Shown here piece by piece: positions 23,008 through 33,037 of a stretch of 64,000 bases of DNA. A program made the position numbers and the translations under genes. The notes beneath the pieces were generated by a model that was not told where the DNA came from, did not search any database, and was given only the letters and a program-made list of their open reading frames with translations. Positions within the stretch are counted from its first letter, which is position 1, and each line of letters begins with the position of its first letter. The DNA comes from Unio delphinus. Taxonomy: Eukaryota > Mollusca > Bivalvia > Unionida > Unionidae. Location of the stretch: contig JAQISU010000026.1 of NCBI GenBank assembly GCA_029339505.1, positions 3,360,001 through 3,424,000 on the forward strand, given 5' to 3'.

Positions 23008-24184
23008 CCAGACGAACAATGCATGCTGATTTAAATCTTAGTGCATTCCATTACAATGCTAATTATGATTTCAGTCTTCATCCAAGTGTGCTTATTGGAA
23101 AAATGGATAAATCATGCGTGTATTGCAATGCCCTCAAATTTAAGAATGAAACACCAGGAATGTGCTGCATGGGTGGAAAAGTGAAATTGCCAGAATTACA
23201 TTCACCACCCGAACCATTATCAACTTTGGTATCAGGTGACACAAGCCAATCGAAACATTTCTTGGCAAACATACGGAAGTACAATTCATGTTTCCAAATG
23301 ACATCGTTCGGTGCAACAAATATCGTGCACGAGAATTACATGCCAACATTTAAAGTGCAAGGGCAAATTTATCATCGTGCAGGATCACTACTACCACTAC
23401 CGAATGCAGATCACAAATTTCATCAAATTTATTTCATGGGAAACACTCATGAACAAATCGATCAATGATGTCAATTCAATACGGGCACTAAACGAGAAAT
23501 AGGCGCTGCATTACAAACTTTATTCAATCAACACAGCGAATTAATTCGATTGTTCAGAACTACCCTTGAACAAATGCCAACTGATGACTACAACGTTGTA
23601 GTTAGAGCAGACAAAACACCTGTCGGCCAACACAAAAGACAGTACAATGCACCAACAATTGATAAAGTGGCGATCGTTATAGTTGGCGAAGAATTTAACT
23701 TGCGTGATATAATTCTTCATCGCACAAATTGTGATGTTCAGCGAGTCTCAGAAACTCATCGCTCATACGACGGATTGCAATATCAGATTTTATTTTGGCA
23801 AGGAGAAGATGGATATCATTTCAACATCTTAATGAGAAATCCACAAACAAATGAGGAAACGAATAAGAAAGTCAGTGCCATGAAATAATATTCTTATCAA
23901 TTGATGATTCGTGAAAACGCTGAAAATCATATCTTGAAATGTCGACAATTGTTCCATCAATATATTGTCGATATGTATGCGAAAATCGAAACCGAACGAC
24001 TCCTCTACATTTGATTAAATCAAACCAAGTTGCATTCCGAAGAGTACATTCATTTACGTGATGCAGTTGTTAATGATGGCAATGTGAATCTCAATGAATT
24101 CGGAAAAATGGTCATACTACCAGCCACATTTACAAGGAGTCCATGGCACATGCATGAATATGCAGAAGATGCAATGACAATCCA

Positions 24185-24790
24185 ATGTGGGATGAAATAC
24201 AAGAACTTTTGTTACCTGGACAATCATCATCGGATCGTCATGATATTTCCGCATGTGCGTTCAAACAAAAATTGAAATCTTTAATAGATTTCATTGTCAA
24301 GCATCATGTTTTTGGACAGACAAGCTGTTGGAAGTATTCCATTGAATGGCAAAAAATAGGTTTGCCACATGCACACATTTTGATATGGTTCATCCAAAAA
24401 GTCACACCAGATCAAATTGATCAAGTCATCTCAGCAGAAATACCACATGGTCCATGTGGCTTACTCAACAACAATTCACCATGCATGTCTGATGGGAAAT
24501 GCATGAAACGATACCCAAGACACTTACTTGCCAAGACTATCACTGGTAATGACGGATATCTGCTCTATCGTCGGCGATCAACAGAAGATGGTGGCAAATC
24601 CATAACTTTAAAAGTATGAAACAATGATGTTGAAGTCGATAATCGTTGGGTTGTGCCGTATTCAACCTTACTTTCGAAAACGTACAAAGCACACATCAAT
24701 GTCGAGTACATGTATTACAATTCGGTGAAATCAATCAAGTACATTTGCAAATATGTTAACAAAGGAAGCGATATGGCAGTTTTTGGAGTG
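24185..24790 (+). pseudogene. Helitron Rep (HUH nuclease) domain remnant
   Basis: The frame contains GLPHAHILIW at about 24358-24390, the HUH metal-binding motif (His-Ala-His), and, after a TGA at 24617, SIKYICKYVNKG at about 24731-24766 with the two catalytic tyrosines separated by three residues (YxxKY type). The part before the HUH motif, which in relatives carries a conserved FITFTCNP motif, is deleted at about 24180, where the frame also changes. Confidence 0.88.
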
Positions 24791-25488
24791 GGAAATGCAA
24801 GTGCATCCATCGATGAAATCTACCAATATCAAATGGGACGCTACATTAGTAGCAATGAAGCAGTATGGCGCATTTTCTCATTTCCAATGCATGAACGATA
24901 TCCAACAGTTGTTCATTTGGCAGTGCACCTTGAAAATGGACAGGGCGTATACTTCACAACAGAAAATGCACATACAAGAGCATTGTCACCACTGCCAACA
25001 ACGTTAACTGCATTTTTCTCATTGTGCGGGAATGATATGTTTGCAAAGACACTACTTTACTCTGAAGTGCCAACATACTACACATGGAATGCATCAGTGA
25101 AAAAGTTTCAACATTGCAAACAAGGTCAAGCAGTTGAAAGACATCCCAATTTATGTTCGACCGCCACATTAGGCCGTTTTTACACTGTTCACCCAAACAA
25201 TGCAGAATGCTTTTACTTGCGATTACTGTTAATTAATGTATGTGGACCGACATCCTTCCAAGAACTGAGAACAGTAAACGGTCAAGTATATGCCACTTAC
25301 CGTGAAGCTTGCCAAGAATTAAATCTTTTGGAAAACGATGCACATTGGGACACTTCACTCGCTGATGCATCGAATACTGCTCAACCACAGCAAATACGCA
25401 CGTTATTTCCAATCATATTGACGTGTTTCCCATCCAATCCAAAAGATCTTTGGGAAAAATCCAAAGACTACATGAGTGAAGACATTGT

Positions 25489-27083
25489 TTGCATGCAACA
25501 AATCAAAATCCGGACCTTCAATTCACACCAAACGTGTATAATGAGGCATTGGTTTCGATTGAGGAGATATGTTTGGCAATCGCTAACAAAGCATTGGTAC
25601 AATTGGGAATGGCTGCTCCGAAACGATCTGCAAACGACCTTTTCGATCGTGATTTGCAACGAGAAACACACTTTGATGTCAACGAATTGGGTACATTTGT
25701 TCAAACAAATCTTCCGAAATTGGTTCCAGAACAACGCATAGCGTATGATAGAATTATGCATGCAATTACAAGCCAAAGTGGTGGATTGTATTTCCTAGAT
25801 GCGCCCGGAGGTACAGGAAAAACTTTTCTCATTTCACTTATTTTGGCAGCTATACAATCACGACACAATATTGTACTGGCAATCACATCATCTGGAATTG
25901 CAGCAATTCTTTTGGATGGTGGTCGAACAGCGCATTCAGCACTGAAATTGCCATTGAATATGCAAATCACCGACACACCAACATGCAATATCAAAAAAAA
26001 TTCTGGAATGGGTAAAGTACTCCAATCATGTCAACTCATTATATGGGACGAATGTACTATGGCGCACAAAAAGGCTTTGGAAGCGCTTCACTGTACACTA
26101 AAAGATTTGAGAGGAAATGAACAGCTTTTCGGTGGCGCACTTATTGTATAGTCTGGTGATTTTCGACAAACTCTACCAGTTATACCACGTTCAACAGCTG
26201 CTGATGAATTAAATGCATGTCTCAAATCGTCAGTTTTATGGCGACACGTGCAGAAATTGACTTTGAAGACCAATATGCGTGTAGAACTACAATACGATGC
26301 ATCCGCTGAACATTTCGCAAAACAATTGTTGGTTATTGGGAATGGGATGAATCCACACAATGTATCACGTTGCCAACAAGCTTCTGTAAAATTACAGGAA
26401 CCACAGATGAATTGATTCACAAAGTTTTCCCAAATATCACACAGAATTACAAAAATCATCAGTGGCTCAGTGAACGTGCTATATTAGCAGCCAAAAACAA
26501 CGATGTTAATGCCATCAACTTCAGCATTCAAAAACAAATACCAGGCGAAGCGACAACGTATAAGTCCATCAATACTGTAATGAATCAAGATGAAGTTGTC
26601 AATTATCCAACTGAATTCTTAAATTCACTTGATTTGCCAGGCATGCCGCCGCACGTTTTAACATTGAAAATTGGCATACCTATCATTCTTCTCCGAAACA
26701 TAAATCCACCACGACTTTGCAATGGTACCAGGCTTTCAGTGAAAAAGTTAATGAACAATATCATCGAAGCTACAATTTTTAATGGAAAATTTAAAGGAGA
26801 AGATGTACTGTTGCCACGCATCCCAATGATTCCGACAGATATGCCATTCGAATTCAAACATTTGCAGTTTCCGGTGCGACTCGCATTTGCAATTACCATA
26901 AACAAAGCACAGGGACAATTGCTACAAGTGTGTGGACTAAATTTGGAAAATCCATGCTTCTCACATGGACAGCTGTATGTGGCCTGCTCAAGCATTGGAA
27001 AACCTTCTGATTTATTCGTATACGCACCAGACAGAAAAACAAAAAATATTGTGTATCCAAAAGCACTTCAACAAACAGAATAG
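25489..27083 (+). pseudogene. Helitron Pif1-like helicase domain, broken
   Basis: Superfamily 1B helicase motifs in order: Walker A APGGTGKT (25801-25824), Walker B LIIWDECTM (about 26036-26062), a TAG at 26149, then GDFRQTLPVIP (motif III), a frame change near 26365, then FPVRLAFAITINKAQGQ (motif V region) and GQLYVACSSIGKP (motif VI). In relatives motif VI reads CSR; here the arginine that acts on ATP is serine. The stop, frameshift and lost arginine all say non-functional. Confidence 0.92.
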
Positions 27084-27095
27084 GCTATCTGACAG

Positions 27096-27360
27096 TATGA
27101 AAAAAATGTATGTTTCTTTGTTTCTTTCTTTGTGTCATATGCGTTCCTATACCATTCATCCGATTGCGATAAAACTTTGGTGAGTATCAACAGCTGCATG
27201 AAATTCATAATCGGTAGCAATACATAAAATCGCGTGTGTTCAGTGTGAACTGTAGGCGCCTTAGATACATCATGTGATCGAACATGGTCTGGATTGGCTG
27301 AAACTATGATGACGTAAATCAACAGCTGTATGAAATTCATAATTGGTAGCGATACCTAAA
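27096..27360 (+). mobile_element. Second Helitron 5'-like block
   Basis: Directly after the RepHel gene, sequence like the element's own 5' end reappears in the same orientation: gcgttcctataccattcatc, cgattgcgataaaactttgg, gtaggcgccttagatacatc and aacagctgtatgaaattcat. It lacks about 100 bases present in the first copy. It may be a terminal repeat of the element or a fragment of a second Helitron joined head to tail. Confidence 0.8.
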
Positions 27361-27457
27361 ATGCCTTCGGTAAGGTAACCACTTATTGTGGGCTCGATAA
27401 ATACCACTAAATAATCTGAGATGCTTTCCAGAAACCAGTCAAATAGTCTATTAAAAC

Positions 27458-27625
27458 CAGTCCCGGATTACCCATTAGGCAGAGTAGGCAACTGCATATG
27501 GACCCCACGACTTTTATGGGCCCCATCAGGGGCAACCCAGGGGCCTCCATGAGACCGTGACCGTGGGTCTGGGGCCCCAAAAGTTTGACTGCCTATGAGC
27601 CTCCACGGTGCTTAATCCGGCGCTG
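27458..27625. mobile_element. hAT-type MITE, 168 bp, with perfect 8-bp target duplication
   Basis: Starts CAGTCCCGGATTA and ends TAATCCGGCGCTG, which are inverted repeats with two or three mismatches after CAG. The 8-bp duplication attaaaac flanks it exactly (27450-27457 and 27626-27633), the signature of hAT transposition. The interior is GC-rich (ggggcctccatgagaccgtg), unlike the surroundings. It lies between the Helitron gene and the proposed Helitron 3' end, so it inserted after the Helitron. Confidence 0.93.
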
Positions 27626-27652
27626 ATTAAAACACAAACACTTTCTTTCTTT

Positions 27653-27687
27653 GAGCGGCATTGCAATGCATGCCGGCTACTTGCTGG
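27653..27687 (+). mobile_element. Candidate Helitron 3' terminus (hairpin plus CTGG)
   Basis: A short hairpin with stem gcggcat / atgccggc is followed seven bases later by CTGG and then T. Helitrons end in a hairpin and CTRR next to a host T. The old host repeat resumes within about 15 bases. Not proven, because the inner part cannot be compared with another copy here. Confidence 0.45.
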
Positions 27688-28231
27688 TATGATATAAGCT
27701 TCAAGTCTGATCAAGATCAGATCAGAAATATAACATGGTTGCTCAATAAAGTGCAAGATCACTTTATTAATATGTACGGTTCTTGATAACTGTTGAAAAT
27801 ATTCAAGAGTTTGATGATATACCCACATTACAAATCTGACTGAAATCAGATCAGACCTATGGATCCCCAATAGAAATAAGTAATTGTTGATGACAAATGG
27901 CATGTGCCCCTATAAAAAACAAAAACAAAGATGATGGGCAAAAACATAAGCTCTTTTGGCCTTATGCCCAGATGAACTTTGATACTGATAATGACATTTT
28001 GGTGACCTTTTCCCTCTGACATACAGTTCAATCTTCAATTAATGTAATGTAAATGATTTAAGCAGATTTCTACCAAAAGCCACATGTCCATAGTTATTAC
28101 TTATCTCAATGACAGGAAGTTAAAAATCAGTTTTGAATTATGCACAATCCTTTAAAAAGCTTTAAATTCAAATTTTACAAATGTGCACCACTGTGAAATG
28201 GAGCAAATTTTCAATTGATTTTAACAATCTG
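27688..28231. other. Intronic sequence, host repeat then nothing recognised
   Basis: The first 150 bases match in diverged form the repeat on the other side of the Helitron. The rest is AT-rich with no signal. Confidence 0.5.
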
Positions 28232-28376
28232 TCTTGAAATGATGGCTGAGATATACTTTTGAAAGGGAGAAAGAAAAAAACACATTCTACCATTGCTGCT
28301 CCTTTTAAATGTAACAAAATAAAAAGGTAGGACTCTAAATTGGCAAAGAAGTCTATCTTGACCATCCCTAACATAA
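28232..28376 (+). repeat. ~145-bp direct repeat, copy 1 (left of exon C)
   Basis: Closely matched by 30885-31026. Shared phrases include gctgagatatacttttgaaa, aacaaaataaaaaggtagga and gaagtctatcttgaccatcc. Family unknown. The two copies are in the same orientation and flank BK exon C. Confidence 0.88.
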
Positions 28377-29174
28377 TTGTCATTTAAACTACCGTACATA
28401 ATCCATTCAATACAATTTAGCTACATCAAGGGCATAAAATTGGAAAAAGTAAAGTAATGGCTAATTAAAAAAAGAATTATTGCAGAAAAAGCACTGAATG
28501 AAAAGATATTCTTCCCTTAACACATTAAACCCTGGAGGTTTTTGGTGTTTTCTATTGAAATGCAAGTAGGAAACACATTTTGGGGACTATTTATGAATAT
28601 ATCCTATTACAACGATTTCCAAGCAATATTCCATTAGACAAATGGCTAGTTGTGCGAAAGAAAATGTTTTTCATTGGTTAGTTTGTTGGCGCATAAGCAG
28701 AAGATGAAAATTGGACTTCTTTTTTTTCTTCTATTTTTTGCTTAATTTTTGTATGTAGAAGACTTTATTAAAAATGTCCACCTTATCCTACTTTTTGCAC
28801 AGGTTCACCTATCTTGTGTGCACTTCAGACTGGTCTGCTGTAGATCTGAGGCCATCAAGTCTAAAATCTGGACACAAATTCAGATTCTGACCATGGGCAA
28901 ATTTTGGGTGGAAAAAAACTGGGTCCAAAAACTTCGGTTTTTTCCTCTGTATTTTGTAGTACAACTAATATGTCCAGATTATTTGCTATCATTATAGAGC
29001 TACATCTATCTACCTTTCTATAATACTATCCATGTTAGTGTATCATGCATGACCATGATGTTACAGACCTCGAAAGTAGGCTACTACGTCATGCCCTGTA
29101 AAGTCATTGCTATGGGTTAATGTTTTAAAAATTCTAAATACAGACAAATCAAAGCAGCTGTCCCAGCCACTTAC
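28377..29174. other. Intronic sequence after exon C
   Basis: Contains the donor of exon C at its right edge. The 82-codon plus frame at 28749-28997 has no recognisable features. Confidence 0.5.
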
Positions 29175-29326
29175 CAGATGAAGAAATCCTGCAGCTGCAA
29201 GCCATAAACTGGCGAAGAAAGAGAGGACCTGAGCCAGTCGAATCATGGTACTGGTTTTCAAAATGTTGAGGTATGTCAAGATGTCAGGAATGGACATCAG
29301 TCTTAATGCTCTCAGGAATCTAAGAC
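29175..29326 (-). CDS. slo: BK channel exon C: S4 voltage sensor, S4-S5 linker, S5
   Basis: Exon of 152 bp. The acceptor is ctactttcag at 29327-29336; the donor is gtaagt at 29169-29174. It completes a split glycine codon from exon B, then encodes 50 residues: [16 protein letters not shown] (S4, with arginines at the three-residue spacing used by Slo1), [14 protein letters not shown] (linker), then [20 protein letters not shown] (S5). It ends in phase 0 and joins pore exon D (LENSGD). The order and wording are very close to arthropod and mollusc Slo1 as I remember them. A longer frame across the donor (to 29061) is just read-through into the intron. Confidence 0.96.
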
Positions 29327-29485
29327 CTGAAAGTAGTATGGAATCAAAAAAGACTGACAAATGCAGGTAAACATTACTCCAAGGCTTTATCAAAGGTGGC
29401 TTTTCTAAAGCAAAATAAGGACCAAGTCCCATTATAAATTGGAATATATCTAAAAGTGAAACATTTCTAAATCATACTGAATTAT

Positions 29486-29557
29486 GATTTTAGTAATGTA
29501 TCCCAGGAGACTGGATTCATAATTTAGTTTTTTTTCCTGGGATACAGTACTAAAATC
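29486..29557. other. Intronic inverted repeat (hairpin) upstream of exon C
   Basis: The arm gattttagtaatgtatccca(gg) and its reverse complement cctgggatacagtactaaaa(tc) form a 22-bp stem with one mismatch and a loop of about 28 bases. In the pre-mRNA it would lie about 160-230 bases before the exon C acceptor. It could be a small inverted-repeat element or a regulatory hairpin. Confidence 0.8.
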
Positions 29558-30042
29558 AATACTGGGTCCTCTTCTCAATCATGTATCAGTGTATTCCATA
29601 AAAACAGAACAAAAGAAAAATGCTCTCTAAATTTAGATTTAACATTCTATCATTCCAACTATTTGCCTTCAACATTAGATATAAGTAGAGTATCTCAGTC
29701 TACTAAAATTCAGGCTCTAGTTTCAGGAACACAAGACCTGAACTTACTATTAAGTCTAGATTTAAGGCATCTGATTTGTCAATTTTAAATTAGACTAAGT
29801 TTTAGCCAATTAGAATGCTGGATTCTGGATACTCTTGGTGAATTCCTGGCCAGGTCTAAATCTGTAACTCACTTCAGAGATCAATATGTGGTGGTGACCT
29901 GACAAAAATGTTATAAAAAAATTTCCCGGCTCATATACACGAGTACCCTTTACAAAACTGAATATAATTTTGTAATGATGAAACTGATTTTAATTATATA
30001 ATACTTCCATGTTATTATTGCATTGCTTTCACTTTCTTTTAT
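29558..30042. other. Intronic sequence, nothing recognised
   Basis: AT-rich. Near 29980 it shares a short dispersed phrase (ttttaattatataatactt) with 18435. No other signal. Confidence 0.45.
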
Positions 30043-30293
30043 GGGTCCCCAGGTGGTCATGTGGTCTAAAGTGATTGCCATTACCAATCACTGCAGTTCA
30101 CCACTGTCCATGTAGATACAAGTCACAGGCTCACCCTTTGTGGGTATGTGAGAAAGCTGCCAGTAGCATTCTGTGGATCGGTAGTTCTTACCAGGATTTC
30201 TCAGCTTCTTGATACACCGGCACTAAAAGCTGCCATGTACATACAGCCTATCATGTGCTAAAGAATGGTGTTAAACCCCAAAGCCCCAAAACA
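30043..30293 (+). mobile_element. SINE family 2, copy 4
   Basis: Plus-strand copy starting gggtccccaggtggtcatgt, with tatgtgagaaagctgccagt in the middle and ggtgttaaaccccaaagccc near the end. The A box is damaged (tggtcatgtggtctaaag). A short flanking match tcactttc (30029-30036 and 30294-30301) may be the remains of the target duplication. Confidence 0.82.
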
Positions 30294-30884
30294 TCACTTT
30301 CCTGGTCCCCTGTCCAACATGATTTCCCTCATCCAATTACTACTGAGAACAAAAATAAACATTGTGCCAGTCTGCTCATAATCTACCATCCATCTTTGAA
30401 TTGGACTTTGATATCAAAGCAGGAATGAGGGAAGTAATATTAATAGCAGGGAATCAAAATCAATCAAAATTAGTTTTCCTCCCAAAATTTCTTTTTAATA
30501 GCAATAATACATAAACATTAGCTGCCATTTTATTATTTTTATTCAGAATGATGATCCCATGACTAGATGTCAGAGGTTACATACAAAACCTGTTGCAACT
30601 AGGTGCTCTACTGCCAAACAAAGGATGGTTTATAAAAAACGTTTGACAACAATGCTGGGCTAAAATGATTAGTCCTAATGTGCAGATGCCTTCACTGTGG
30701 TGCAACATTGAATGAAGGTAGAACAAAGAGAGACCACCAAGAATGTGGTTTTCATTACATTGTTGACAGAATCATGAGAGCACAAGATGCAGCAACAGTT
30801 CTAATCTCTTGGTCTATGATTCTTATGAAGAAAGGATCTCTTTAGGTGAGAGGCTGATAAGCTATTTGTTTTGTATAAACATTC
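30294..30884. repeat. Dispersed repeat related to 17930-18260
   Basis: From about 30600 it shares cttcactgtggtg, tgaatgaaggt and caagatgcagcaacagt with the earlier copy, in the same orientation. Family unknown. Confidence 0.5.
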
Positions 30885-31026
30885 CATCTTGAAATGGTTG
30901 CTGAGATATACTTTTGAAAAGGAGAAAAGAAAGCATATTCTACAATTTCTGATCTTTATTAATTTAACAAAATAAAAAGGTAGGACTAAATTGGCAAAGA
31001 AGTCTATCTTGACCATCCCTAACATA
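30885..31026 (+). repeat. ~145-bp direct repeat, copy 2 (right of exon C)
   Basis: Second copy of the repeat at 28232-28376, in the same orientation and about 85% alike by eye. Confidence 0.88.
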
Positions 31027-31070
31027 GGTGCATAGTATACAGAATTTAAAACAAAAAGCGTCAAATGGTT

Positions 31071-31306
31071 TTGTTGTTGTTGGGTTTAACGCCATTTTTC
31101 AGCACAAGATAGGCTATACATGCCAGCCAGTATAAATGGTGGAGGAAGAACCCAGAAAGAACCACTGACCCACTAGAGCTACTGGAAAGCTTTCTCACAT
31201 ACCCACATTGTTCAAACCCAAGGCTCGAACCCATTCAGATAGAGGTGAGATGCCAATGATCCATAACAGTGAGCACTTTTGACCACAAAGCCTCTCAGGG
31301 CCCCCT
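31071..31306 (-). mobile_element. SINE family 2, copy 5
   Basis: Minus-strand copy. It starts at its tail (ttgttgttgttgggtttaac), has aagctttctcacataccc in the middle and ends at the head with cctctcagggccccct. It is flanked by an 8-bp duplication aaatggtt (31063-31070 and 31307-31314). The 116-codon minus frame at 31195-31545 partly reads this SINE and is not a gene. Confidence 0.88.
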
Positions 31307-31314
31307 AAATGGTT

Positions 31315-31694
31315 ATGAAAAATGTCAAGGAAGAAAACATCACAATTTTGCCAAAATCCAACAGAAGGCCATCCTGTGTAGGATTGGTAACTTTCAGCAA
31401 GAATCCACAAGAATGCCAAGCAGGTGATGTGAGTGCCCAAGCAACCATGTAATGGCAGTATTTGCCAAATTTGTATGGCATGCTCAAAGGTTAAAATACC
31501 ACAATAGCAAAGAACCAGAACAAATTTGTAGTGGGCAATACCCACCCTAACAAAGGGATGGCATCAGATACACTGCTTTGTCAACAGATGCACAAAATCC
31601 CTCAAAATCAACAAACAGGGACACAGATGAATAGAATACAAGTCCCTTTAAGGGACTCCGATGCTCTACTGTCTGAAAAGAATGTCCTAGAATC

Positions 31695-31696
<2 letters not shown>
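31315..31696. other. Intronic sequence, nothing recognised
   Basis: No coding or repeat signal that I can support. Confidence 0.4.
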
Positions 31697-31757
<61 letters not shown>

Positions 31758-31870
31758 GACTTTATTTAGAGAAGGTAACTCAATTAGTTACAGAACTAAT
31801 CTACCTTGAGGCCTTCTATCTGTTATGTACAATATATACAATACATACAACATGATGTGAAGAGTCTGGC
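31697..31870 (-). mobile_element. CR1/Jockey-like LINE 3' end with (ATT)n tail
   Basis: A long aat microsatellite (about 31697-31756, plus strand) is followed by actttatttagagaaggtaa, ttacagaactaatctacc and ttgaggcctt. The same order is found beside the microsatellite at 6249-6350. It is a severely 5'-truncated copy of that LINE family on the minus strand. The left limit is firm; the right limit is approximate. Confidence 0.8.
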
Positions 31871-33029
31871 TTGACACTAGATAATTAAGGAATTTTAAAT
31901 TTCAAAGTATCAAGCCTGGAACACATGCACAGGCATCTGAAAAAACATAAACATACTTTTAAAAAAACCATAAAATATCATTCTGCATTGAAAAATTCAG
32001 CTTTGAAAATGATGCAAAATTACAGAAAAGCAGGCAGTATTTTTTTGTTGTTGGTACTAGTACTGTTCAATTTTCTAAAGATTTCAAAGATAGACCATTC
32101 CTTCTTTATAACTGCCAATTGTTGAAACCATCTCTAATATTTCTGCACCATATTAAGATTTTCAAATTAGCCATTGTGGTGGCTATATTAGATGTAAAAC
32201 CTGGTCTAATTTCTCTAATAGGCCTAATTAGACATAATTAGACGTCTACAACCATCTATTCAGGAGGAACAGGAATAAGAATTTCAAGATGGACACAGTG
32301 GTGGTCAAAATGGGTCCCCAAACAGCAGCATTTTCATTTATGACCAACTAGACCATGGGATGAATTTTGTCAAAAGTTTCATGGCCATCTTCCAGGTATT
32401 TTAGGAGCAGTAGCAATAACAAATATGATCAGATGGATGACAGTTGACATATGGCAGACAAAATGCCATCACATATGTTCTTCTGGTCTATTACCAGTAA
32501 AGCTAAAAATGAAAAGACTAGGATGAAAATTTCAAAGCAAAACAGAGAAAGACACTTTTTAAAAAGTAAATATTTCTAGCACACAAGAGATATAAGTAAT
32601 ATCACAATGAGCCCAAGAAAAAGGAAATATTCCAAACAAATGAAGTGACTAAGTTATCAGACTGGGACTATGCCTTATTTTTGTTCTAGACTTCAGATTA
32701 CTATTTGAAAATAATTTGCAATGGACTAGTCACTAATACCATGGAAAAGTGACTGCAATGTAAGAATAACAGAGAAAGTATTATTTTTTTTAATTAATTT
32801 GAAAAATATTGTGTGCACATTTTGCTGACATGAATTTTATTACTATTTATGCTCTGGTTGTCAAGATATACAAAACAAGGTATATTCTAAATTATAAGCT
32901 CATGCATCAATCTTGTACTATTTCTTTGAGGGAGGGGGAGGGGTTAATGGTCAGGGATCAATTGGTGTGGACTTAGCATGGGACAGAGCTTTCTTAGATA
33001 AAACATGTAAGATTACAGTGAGGATGTGG
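31871..33029. repeat. Old dispersed repeat related to 34.7-36.4 kb
   Basis: Around 32270-32500, phrases such as gaccaactagaccatggga, gtttcatggccatcttcca and ggtctattaccagtaaa match 36210-36375 in the same order. The remainder is unrecognised. Confidence 0.55.
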
Positions 33030-33037
33030 CTTACTAC

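Larger units (their letters stand above)
22602..27083 (+). pseudogene. Helitron RepHel protein gene, broken
   Basis: The reading frame starts MPPKRKAIGRSIPQARKIK at 22602 and follows the usual Helitron order: N-terminal repeats, zinc-binding region (CVYCNALKF, GMCCMGGKVKL), Helitron-like N domain, Rep nuclease, Pif1-type helicase. In-frame stops are at 22665, 22803, 22959, 23466, 23886, 24012, 24617 and 26149. Several fit C-to-T change of a CGA arginine codon. Frame changes occur near 24180 (with loss of part of the Rep domain), near 25490 and near 26365. In the family this protein nicks and unwinds the element for rolling-circle transposition. This copy cannot make it. Sequence between lesions is still easily readable, so decay is fairly recent. 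Confidence 0.93.
21986..27687 (+). mobile_element. Autonomous-type Helitron, decayed
   Basis: Rolling-circle transposon. The proposed 5' end is TC at 21986-21987 preceded by A (Helitrons insert between A and T), followed by TTATATATATAAAAATGAAT, the usual start of this group. It carries subterminal repeats, one broken RepHel gene (22602-27083), a second 5'-like block (27096-27360) and a nested hAT MITE (27458-27625). The proposed 3' end is a hairpin at about 27653-27677 followed by CTGG at 27684-27687 and then T, which fits the CTRR|T rule. The 5' end and gene are solid; the 3' end is inference, supported by the host repeat resuming just after it. Confidence 0.85.

Noticed and set aside
24954..26995. 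Minus-strand frames of 80-130 codons within the Helitron
   Set aside because: Shadows of the plus-strand RepHel gene, whose motifs are unmistakable.
31195..31545. 116-codon minus frame
   Set aside because: Partly reads a SINE and has no coherent domain.
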